From: Alphaproteobacteria bacterium
Lineage (GTDB): Bacteria; Pseudomonadota; Alphaproteobacteria; Micavibrionales; Micavibrionaceae
Assembly (NCBI GenBank): GCA_023141075.1
Contig: JAGLKL010000092.1
Location: forward strand, 1-5,838
DNA length: 5,838 bases
Reading direction: 5' to 3'
Shown in pieces: positions 1 through 4,653 of this stretch (position 1 is the first letter of the stretch; each line of letters begins with the position of its first letter). The notes beneath the pieces are model-generated. The model did not search any database. It was not told the DNA's origin and saw only the letters and a program-made list of their open reading frames with translations. The translations under genes and the position numbers were made by a program.

Positions 1-120
1 CACATTAGTGCAGTTGAAAAAGCTGGCATGCGCTCTTTGAACGAAGGACAAAGGGTTGAGTACGACGTTCAGGAAGAAAAAGGCAAGCAATCTGCTTGTA
101 ACCTGAAAGACGCTGCTTAA
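1..120 (+). CDS. Cold-shock protein (CspA family), 3' end only
   Basis: This is the last 39 codons and TAA stop of a small cold-shock-domain protein. Such proteins are single OB-fold nucleic-acid chaperones of about 70 residues that bind single-stranded RNA or DNA in the cytoplasm and melt RNA structure. The visible part starts at the HIS of the RNP2 motif (usually VFVHIS), followed by AVEKAG, then SLNEGQRVEYDV and the C-terminal strand GKQSACNLKDAA; all fit the family closely. About 30 N-terminal residues, including RNP1, lie left of the window. The tail has Cys where Glu or Val is more usual (SACNL against SAENL or SAVNL). The frame is open from base 1, and an intrinsic terminator follows 26 bases after the stop, so the gene is probably the last or only gene of its transcript. 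Which csp paralogue it is cannot be told. Confidence 0.93.
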   Translation, partial: HISAVEKAGMRSLNEGQRVEYDVQEEKGKQSACNLKDAA

Positions 121-146
121 TTCCAGTTTCTTTTTTGAGATATGAG

Positions 147-179
147 AAAAACGGGTTGTTTTTACGGCTCGTTTTTTTT
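147..179 (+). terminator. Intrinsic terminator of the cold-shock gene
   Basis: A 12-base-pair stem (arms 147-158 and 165-176, AAAAACGGGTTG against CGGCTCGTTTTT, with three G-T wobbles) closes a six-base loop and runs straight into eight T residues at 172-179. It stands just after the cold-shock stop codon on the same strand, the usual position of a Rho-independent terminator. The A-tract in the left arm pairs with part of the T-tract, so weak termination from the other strand is also conceivable. Confidence 0.85.
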
Positions 180-180
180 A

Positions 181-221
181 TGGCTGGATTGCTTCACCGC
201 CGTTGGCGGTTCGCAATGACG
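181..221. repeat. Short intergenic palindromic (REP-like) element
   Basis: The element has a perfect inner hairpin, ACCGCC-GTT-GGCGGT (196-210), flanked by the outer pair ATTGC (188-192) and GCAAT (213-217), which are separated from the inner stem by short mismatched steps. Read on the minus strand it begins CGTCATTGCGAACCGCC and ends in GAAGCAATCCAG. I recognise this arrangement from dispersed palindromic repeats in Rickettsia-like and some other bacterial genomes. It lies between the cold-shock terminator and the next promoter. Only one copy is in the window, so its repetitive nature is inferred from resemblance, not seen. It has no T-run and is unlikely to be a terminator itself. Confidence 0.6.
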
Positions 222-257
222 TGATACCTTGCTTCCTTGAGGCGGGGTTGTTCATTA

Positions 258-279
258 ATTATGCACATAGGTGCAAAAT
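258..279. promoter_or_regulatory. Dyad upstream of the DUF134 promoter, possible operator
   Basis: An interrupted inverted repeat is centred on ATAG: TGCAC (262-266) mirrors GTGCA (271-275), and after one mismatch ATT (258-260) mirrors AAT (277-279). That gives eight of nine matching positions in each arm. It ends five bases before the proposed -35 box at 285, a typical place for an activator or an upstream repressor site. Because the first gene downstream encodes a helix-turn-helix protein, self-regulation is possible, but nothing in the sequence proves which protein binds. Confidence 0.4.
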
Positions 280-284
280 AAAGC

Positions 285-313
285 TTGCAATCCGACGAAT
301 CTTTTTCTATATT
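285..313 (+). promoter_or_regulatory. Sigma-70-like promoter of the DUF134-DUF5320 unit
   Basis: TTGCAA (285-290) and TATATT (308-313) are separated by exactly 17 bases, with four of six and five of six matches to the TTGACA/TATAAT consensus. Transcription would begin near 320, about 30 bases before the chosen ATG at 352, leaving a short leader. No other equally good pair stands between the cold-shock terminator and the gene. Confidence 0.6.
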
Positions 314-341
314 AGTTTTGGGTGTATGCTCATAACAACAT

Positions 342-346
342 GGGAG
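342..346 (+). promoter_or_regulatory. Ribosome binding site that fixes the DUF134 start
   Basis: GGGAG lies five bases before the ATG at 352. The upstream in-frame candidates, GTG at 322 and ATG at 340, have no comparable purine-rich sequence. The protein from 352 begins MPRPRRKR, the usual N-terminus of this family, so 352 is the preferred start. Confidence 0.7.
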
Positions 347-351
347 TAATA

Positions 352-678
352 ATGCCAAGACCTAGAAGAAAGCGGTGTATTGCAAATAAACCGATTGAGC
401 ATTTTTACAAACCGCAATCAGTAAAAATGCGTGATCTGAAGCAAGTCGTTCTTTCTCACGATCAGCTTGAGGCATTGCGATTAGCGGATGTTGAAAAGAT
501 GGAGCAGGTAGAAGCTGCCAAGTTAATGAATATATCCCGCTCAACTTTTTCAAGGCTTTTGGCCGAGGCTAGGACAATTTCAGCAACGGCGCTTACAAAA
601 GGCTGGGCATTAAAAATTGAAGGAGGAGATTTTGAAATCTCCAAAAAGAGTAAAACAAACGATAAAGGAGGTAATTAA
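352..678 (+). CDS. DUF134 (UPF0251) family helix-turn-helix protein
   Basis: A 108-residue cytoplasmic protein of the DUF134/UPF0251 family, presumed to bind DNA; no member's target is known to me. The family pattern is clear: an N-terminal MPRPRRKR basic start, HFYKP (17-21), the conserved VVLSHDQLEALRLAD (32-46), and a helix-turn-helix around 52-73 with recognition-helix residues SRSTFSRLLAEAR (62-74). LKIEGG (87-92) closes the domain, followed by a short Lys-rich tail. The HTH resembles the sigma-70 region 4 type. It is preceded by its own promoter and dyad, and the next gene begins one base after its stop, with that gene's ribosome site inside its last codons, so the two are surely co-expressed. 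Relatives often sit beside DUF5320 and NifX/NifB-like proteins in anaerobes and sulfate reducers. The family call is strong; the regulatory role is inferred. Confidence 0.88.
   Translation: MPRPRRKRCIANKPIEHFYKPQSVKMRDLKQVVLSHDQLEALRLADVEKMEQVEAAKLMNISRSTFSRLLAEARTISATALTKGWALKIEGGDFEISKKSKTNDKGGN
664..672 (+). promoter_or_regulatory. Strong Shine-Dalgarno for the DUF5320-like gene
   Basis: AAAGGAGGT, a near-perfect anti-16S match, ends seven bases before the ATG at 680. It lies wholly within the last codons of the DUF134 gene (…KGGN-stop). It decides the start of the downstream gene against the longer in-frame ATG at 617, and points to translational coupling or at least strong independent initiation. 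Confidence 0.85.
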
Positions 679-679
679 A

Positions 680-988
680 ATGACGAATTTAGATAAAACA
701 GGACCCGAAGGAATGGGACCGACAGGACGCGGACGTGGATCTTGCCCGGATAAAGATAAAACAGTTACGAGCAGGGTTATGCGCGGCAGAGGTCGTAGTC
801 AAGGACAGGGATCTAACCGTGGTTCCGGCTTTCGTAGACAAGGACGCAAAGGGAACTTTGCAATGGGCTTTGACCGTAATTTTAATTTTTCTAAGCAAGA
901 TGAAAAATTGTTTCTGGAAGAAGATATAAAATCAATAGAAGAACAATTAGTCCTGATGAAAAACCGTCTCGATGAACTCGGTGAGTAA
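680..988 (+). CDS. DUF5320-type Gly/Arg-rich small protein
   Basis: A 102-residue protein of unknown function. The N-terminus (residues about 6-20) carries the TGPEGMGPTGRGRGSC signature of DUF5320-like proteins. A low-complexity stretch rich in Gly, Arg, Ser and Gln follows to about residue 60 (RGRGRSQGQGS, RGSGFRRQGRKG). The C-terminal 30 residues, from KLFLEED to LDELGE, form an acidic, probably coiled-coil helix, as is usual in this family. There is no signal peptide or membrane segment. The very basic middle suggests nucleic-acid or other polyanion contact, but that is inference. The start at 680 is set by the strong ribosome site at 664-672. Family members are commonly found beside DUF134 and NifX-like proteins, and one base separates it from the DUF134 gene here. 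It has a single cysteine, so it does not look like a metal-cluster protein by itself. Confidence 0.78.
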   Translation: MTNLDKTGPEGMGPTGRGRGSCPDKDKTVTSRVMRGRGRSQGQGSNRGSGFRRQGRKGNFAMGFDRNFNFSKQDEKLFLEEDIKSIEEQLVLMKNRLDELGE

Positions 989-1035
989 AAAAATTGTAAC
1001 GCATAACAGGCGAATGTTTGTTGTGCGTTACTTTT
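987..1035. terminator. Bidirectional terminator between convergent units
   Basis: A 13-base-pair stem with one G-T wobble (996-1008 GTAACGCATAACA against 1019-1031 TGTTGTGCGTTAC) closes a ten-base loop. On the left is a run of seven A (987-993), which reads as a T-run for transcripts coming from the right. On the right TTTT (1032-1035) follows for transcripts from the left. It overlaps the DUF5320 stop codon and lies just past the cysQ stop, so it probably ends both. The T-run is better for the minus-strand cys operon. Confidence 0.8.
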
Positions 1036-1044
1036 CATTACCCA

Positions 1045-1839
1045 CTATCCACTATCTGCGATAAAGAACGGGTTGGCGAAGTCCGTGTCGTTTGCCTGAT
1101 TTGTTTTGCCATAGGGGAGAAGGGTGGAGCCATCTTGCAACACTACGCGGCCTCCTGCGGCTTTTAGAACTGCATCTCCAGCAGCGGTGTCCCATTCCAT
1201 TGTGCGACCAAAGCGCGGGTAGATGTCTGCGCTTCCCTCTGCGATCAGGCAGAATTTTAATGATGAGCCGGCGGATGTGCGCTGCGTAATATTGAAATTC
1301 TTTAGATAATTTTCGGTTTCGTCATTGCTGTGGGAGTGACTGACAACGGCTATTTCCGGGCCGTTTTGTGTTTTGCGTACGCGGATAGTCTCTCTTGAGC
1401 TTTCTTTACCATCTACCAGTGTGATTTTCTCGGCTTTGCCTTGATCGCATATCCATGCTATTTCGAGAGCCGGTGCGTAAACGATTCCTGAGACCGGGAG
1501 GCCATTTTCTATCAAAGCGATATTAATCGTAAAATCCGTTTTTTTGCAGATAAATTCTTTGGTCCCGTCTAGCGCATCGACAAGAAAAAAGGAGGAGTCT
1601 GATATATCGGGCAAATCTCCGTTACTTGCGGCTTCTTCTGCGACAATAGGGATGTCTTTGTAATGCTCTTTCAGAGCTTCAATAATAATGGTTTCTGCTT
1701 CTTGATCCGCCACTGTAACAGGCGAGTTGTCAGCTTTATATTCGACCTCATTTTGGGTCATATTATAAATTTCCATGACGGCTTTGCCCGCAGCATATGC
1801 AGCATTTTCCATGACGGTTTTCAGATTAGGGAGTGACAT
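1045..1839 (-). CDS. cysQ: 3'(2'),5'-bisphosphate nucleotidase CysQ
   Basis: A 264-residue enzyme of the inositol-monophosphatase fold that hydrolyses 3'-phosphoadenosine 5'-phosphate (PAP) to AMP and phosphate, and can also act on PAPS. It clears the by-product of PAPS use and limits PAPS build-up. Visible motifs are DNSPVTVADQEAE (37-49), the metal-site PIVAEE (64-69), the phosphatase signature VDALDGTKEF (87-96, ligands D88 and D91), GSSLKFCLIAEGSADIYPR (191-209) and EWDTAAGDA (215-223, ligand D217). All metal ligands are kept and the length is normal for CysQ. The signature has Ala in place of the usual Pro of D-P-L-D-G-T. TKEF after the signature favours CysQ over inositol monophosphatase or SuhB. 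It is the last gene of the operon; the start is 11 bases after the cysNC stop, with an AGAGGT-like site overlapping that stop. A terminator follows at once. Confidence 0.93.
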   Translation of the reverse strand: MSLPNLKTVMENAAYAAGKAVMEIYNMTQNEVEYKADNSPVTVADQEAETIIIEALKEHYKDIPIVAEEAASNGDLPDISDSSFFLVDALDGTKEFICKKTDFTINIALIENGLPVSGIVYAPALEIAWICDQGKAEKITLVDGKESSRETIRVRKTQNGPEIAVVSHSHSNDETENYLKNFNITQRTSAGSSLKFCLIAEGSADIYPRFGRTMEWDTAAGDAVLKAAGGRVVLQDGSTLLPYGKTNQANDTDFANPFFIADSG

Positions 1840-1850
1840 TGCAAGAACCT

Positions 1851-3725
1851 CTATAATAGTTTTCGTTTTCTAAGATCTGCTTCAACCTTTGTCACCAAGT
1901 CTTCCGGTGTATTTTCACTTGCAGCAAGATGAATATCCGGATTTTCAGGGTTTTCATACGGAGAGTCAATCCCTGTGAAATTTTTGATTTCTCCGTCCAT
2001 GGCTTTTTTGTATAAACCTTTGGGGTCGCGCTTGGCGCAAACTTCAATGGGCGTATCGACAAAAACCTCTAGAAATTCGTTTTCACCGAAGATAGATTTA
2101 GCCATTTCACGTTCGGAGCGGAAAGGGGAGATAAGTGATATAAGCACGATCAGTCCCGCATCGGCCATGAGTTTTCCGACCTCTGAAACGCGGCGGATGT
2201 TTTCCACGCGATCACCTTCGGTAAAGCCTAAATCACGGTTTAAGCCATGGCGAACGTTATCGCCGTCAAGAAGATAAGTATGTTTGCCAATGGAGTTGAG
2301 TTTTTTCTCTAAAAGGTTGGCGACGGTCGATTTCCCTGCGCCGGAAAGCCCGGTAAACCAAAGGACGAAAGGTGTTTGTTGTTTTTGGATGGATCTGGCT
2401 TGTTTGTCGATATCGAGAGACTGCCACTGCACGTTCTGCGAGCGCCAGAGCGGATATTCGATCAATCCTGCGCCGACAGTATCGTTTGTCATCCGGTCAA
2501 TCAGGATGAAAGACCCTGTTGCTTTGTTATCTGAATAGGCATCAAAAACAATTTTGTCCTGCGTAGAGAAATTACATACGCCAATGCAGTTTATTTCCAG
2601 TTCTTTGGCGGCTTTTCTGGAGAAATCGTTGATATCGATCTGGCATTGCAATTTTGTGATTGTTGCGTTGGTTTCATCAGTCATTGTGCGCAGAATATAA
2701 GAACGTCCGGGAATCATCGGTGCATCATTAAACCAGATAAGTTTTGCACGGAACTGATCGGCGATGCTTGGGGGGAATTTGCTGCAGGCAAGAATATCAC
2801 CGCGGGAGATATCGATCTCGTCTTCCAAGCAAAGGGTTAATGCTTGCCCGGCAACGGCTTTTTTGGTTTCTCCGTTTGGGGAGATTATGCGATTAATTTT
2901 TGTTTTCTGATTTGATTTCGCGATTAAAGCAGTGTCATTAATATTGAGCTTGCCGGAGGCCAGTGTTCCTGAAATTCCCCGGAAGTCATGATTTGGGCGA
3001 ACTCCGGCTTGCACGGGGAAACGGAGAGGCTGTGCTTCCATATCGCTATCCACGTCGATATTATCTAGGTATTCGAGCATGGTCGACCCTTCATACCAAG
3101 ACACATTTTTTGACAGGCCGGTAATGTTGTCGCCATATCTTGCCGAGATTGGAAACGTTTTTATTGTTTCGAAATTCAAGTCTTGCGAGAAATTTTGAAA
3201 ATCTTTGACGATGTTATCGAATATTTTTTTATCATAGTCTATGAGATCAATTTTGTTTACGGCCAGAACGATGTGCTTGATCCCGAGCAGGGAGGAGATA
3301 AAGGAATGCCGTTTTGTCTGGTCTAAAATTCCTTTGCGTGCATCAATCAGGACAACGGCCAGATTTGCTGTAGAAGCTCCGGTGACCATGTTGCGCGTAT
3401 ATTGTTCATGTCCCGGCGTATCTGCAATAATATATTTGCGTTTTTCGCTGGAAAAATAGCGGTAGGCAACGTCTATGGTTATGCCCTGTTCCCGTTCTGA
3501 TTGAAGGCCGTCCAGAAGCAGGGCGAAGTCTATGTCTTTGCCTGTTGTTCCGTATTTGTTTGTTTCTTCTTGAAGTGTCTTGAACTGGTCGTCGTAGATT
3601 TGACCTGTTTCGTAAAGAAGGCGGCCAATAAGGGTGGATTTGCCATCATCTACAGAGCCGCAGGTGATAAAGCGAAGCAGAGACTTGTTATCTTTTTTTG
3701 CTCTAGGTAGTGCAGTGTTGGCCAT
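1851..3725 (-). CDS. cysNC: Bifunctional sulfate adenylyltransferase large subunit / APS kinase (CysNC)
   Basis: A 624-residue fusion. The CysN part is an EF-Tu-like GTPase whose GTP hydrolysis drives APS formation from sulfate and ATP by the CysD partner. G1 GSVDDGKST is at 23-31, the GIT switch at 81-83, G3 DTPGH at 102-106, G4 NKID at 157-160, and G5 ISA at 193-195. Beta-barrel domains follow to about 430, including PLRFPVQ and FRGISGTLASG. The CysC part (about 448-620) is APS kinase, making PAPS: P-loop GLSGAGKST (459-467), DGDNVRHGLNRDLGF (487-501), the ISPFR loop with the usual phospho-serine position S533, and FTGIDSPYE. All catalytic motifs of both halves are intact, so both activities are expected. 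The layout matches NodQ/CysNC of rhizobia and other proteobacteria. The ATG directly follows the cysD stop (TAAATG); a GGAAGGA site sits nine bases upstream inside cysD. Cytoplasmic. Confidence 0.97.
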   Translation of the reverse strand: MANTALPRAKKDNKSLLRFITCGSVDDGKSTLIGRLLYETGQIYDDQFKTLQEETNKYGTTGKDIDFALLLDGLQSEREQGITIDVAYRYFSSEKRKYIIADTPGHEQYTRNMVTGASTANLAVVLIDARKGILDQTKRHSFISSLLGIKHIVLAVNKIDLIDYDKKIFDNIVKDFQNFSQDLNFETIKTFPISARYGDNITGLSKNVSWYEGSTMLEYLDNIDVDSDMEAQPLRFPVQAGVRPNHDFRGISGTLASGKLNINDTALIAKSNQKTKINRIISPNGETKKAVAGQALTLCLEDEIDISRGDILACSKFPPSIADQFRAKLIWFNDAPMIPGRSYILRTMTDETNATITKLQCQIDINDFSRKAAKELEINCIGVCNFSTQDKIVFDAYSDNKATGSFILIDRMTNDTVGAGLIEYPLWRSQNVQWQSLDIDKQARSIQKQQTPFVLWFTGLSGAGKSTVANLLEKKLNSIGKHTYLLDGDNVRHGLNRDLGFTEGDRVENIRRVSEVGKLMADAGLIVLISLISPFRSEREMAKSIFGENEFLEVFVDTPIEVCAKRDPKGLYKKAMDGEIKNFTGIDSPYENPENPDIHLAASENTPEDLVTKVEADLRKRKLL

Positions 3726-4640
3726 TTAAAAATATCCTTCCCGCTTTTTCTTTTCCATGGAATCTTTTTCATTATTGTCGATCAAGCGGCCTTGTCTTTC
3801 CGATATTTTTACCTTGAGTATTTCTTCTACTATTTTTTCTATTGTATCGGCGGTGGATTCAACAGCGCCTGTCAGTGGGTAACAGCCGAGAGTCCTGAAA
3901 CGAATGCTCTTCATTTCCACTTCTTCGTTTTTCTTTAATGGGAGCCGGTCATCATCTTGCATAATCATCATATCATCGCGGGCAACAATCGGGCGCTCTT
4001 TGGCATAGTAAAGCGGGACAATCTCGATGTTTTCTCGCAGGATATATTGCCAAATGTCGTTTTCTGTCCAGTTGGAGAGCGGAAAAATCCGGACACTCTC
4101 ATTTTCCTGCATATGTGTATTGTAAATAGACCATATTTCAGGCTTCTGGTTCTTGGGGTCCCAGCCATGTTGCTTGTTACGGTAAGAGAATATTCTTTCT
4201 TTTGCCCGTGATTTTTCTTCATCTCTGCGAGCGCCGCCGATTGCTGCATCAAATTTGTTTTTATCCAGAGCTTGGCGCAGGGCTTGTGTCTTCATGACAT
4301 ATGTGTATTTGGAGCCGTGATCAAAAGGATTGATGTTTTTTGATGTGCCATCTTTATTCGTATAAACCAGCATTTCTATGTCGTATTTTTCCGGGATTTT
4401 ATCACGAAAAATTATCATTTCCCTGAACTTCCATGTTGTGTCTATGTGAAGTAGCGGGAAAGGAATCTTGGCCGGGTAAAAGGCTTTTTTGGCCAGATGC
4501 AGGAGCACGGATGAATCTTTGCCGATGGAATACAGCATGACCGGGTTAACGAAATTTGCTGCAACTTCACGGAAGATGTGGATGGTTTCAGATTCCAGAA
4601 AATCCAGATGTGTCAGTTTGGGTGGAGTTTTTCTTGGCAT
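3726..4640 (-). CDS. cysD: Sulfate adenylyltransferase small subunit CysD
   Basis: A 304-residue ATP-pyrophosphatase-fold enzyme that, with the CysN GTPase, joins sulfate to ATP giving APS and pyrophosphate in the cytoplasm. The PP-loop SIGKDS is at 38-43, HIDTTWKF at 65-72, and GGARRDEEKSRAKER at 135-149, followed by IFSYRN; near the C-terminus RFRTLGCYPLTGAVES precedes the REGYF end typical of full-length CysD. Length and motif order match the family, and no key residue is missing. CysD is distinguished from CysH (PAPS reductase, same fold) by the SIGKDS loop, the GGARRDEEKSR motif and the neighbouring cysN. It starts 13 bases after the stop of the ngg-like gene, with only a weak purine-rich ribosome site, and its TAA stop abuts the cysNC ATG, so CysD and CysNC are probably translated in fixed ratio. 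No promoter is evident between it and the upstream gene. Confidence 0.97.
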   Translation of the reverse strand: MPRKTPPKLTHLDFLESETIHIFREVAANFVNPVMLYSIGKDSSVLLHLAKKAFYPAKIPFPLLHIDTTWKFREMIIFRDKIPEKYDIEMLVYTNKDGTSKNINPFDHGSKYTYVMKTQALRQALDKNKFDAAIGGARRDEEKSRAKERIFSYRNKQHGWDPKNQKPEIWSIYNTHMQENESVRIFPLSNWTENDIWQYILRENIEIVPLYYAKERPIVARDDMMIMQDDDRLPLKKNEEVEMKSIRFRTLGCYPLTGAVESTADTIEKIVEEILKVKISERQGRLIDNNEKDSMEKKKREGYF

Positions 4641-4653
4641 ACTATATTCGCTT

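Noticed and set aside
322..351. Longer start (GTG at 322 or ATG at 340) for the DUF134 gene
   Set aside because: Neither has a convincing ribosome site, and 322 lies only about nine bases after the -10 box. GGGAG before the ATG at 352 and the family-typical MPRPRR start favour 352.
617..633. GGDF residues in the DUF134 protein (I-E-G-G-D-F)
   Set aside because: This is the normal L-x-I-E-G-G end of the DUF134 domain. The protein is far too short to hold a diguanylate cyclase domain.
617..679. Upstream in-frame ATG for the DUF5320-like gene
   Set aside because: It would add 21 residues unlike the family and overlap the DUF134 gene; the strong AAAGGAGGT at 664-672 points to the ATG at 680.
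735..929. 64-codon plus-strand reading frame inside the DUF5320-like gene
   Set aside because: It lies wholly inside the better supported frame, has no ribosome site and matches no family; the Gly/Arg-rich codons keep other frames open.
1975..3710. Several plus-strand open frames opposite cysNC
   Set aside because: They are antisense shadows of a strongly conserved gene, without ribosome sites or recognisable domains.
3957..4252. Overlapping open frames on both strands inside cysD
   Set aside because: cysD is intact and conserved across this stretch; the alternative translations resemble no protein family.
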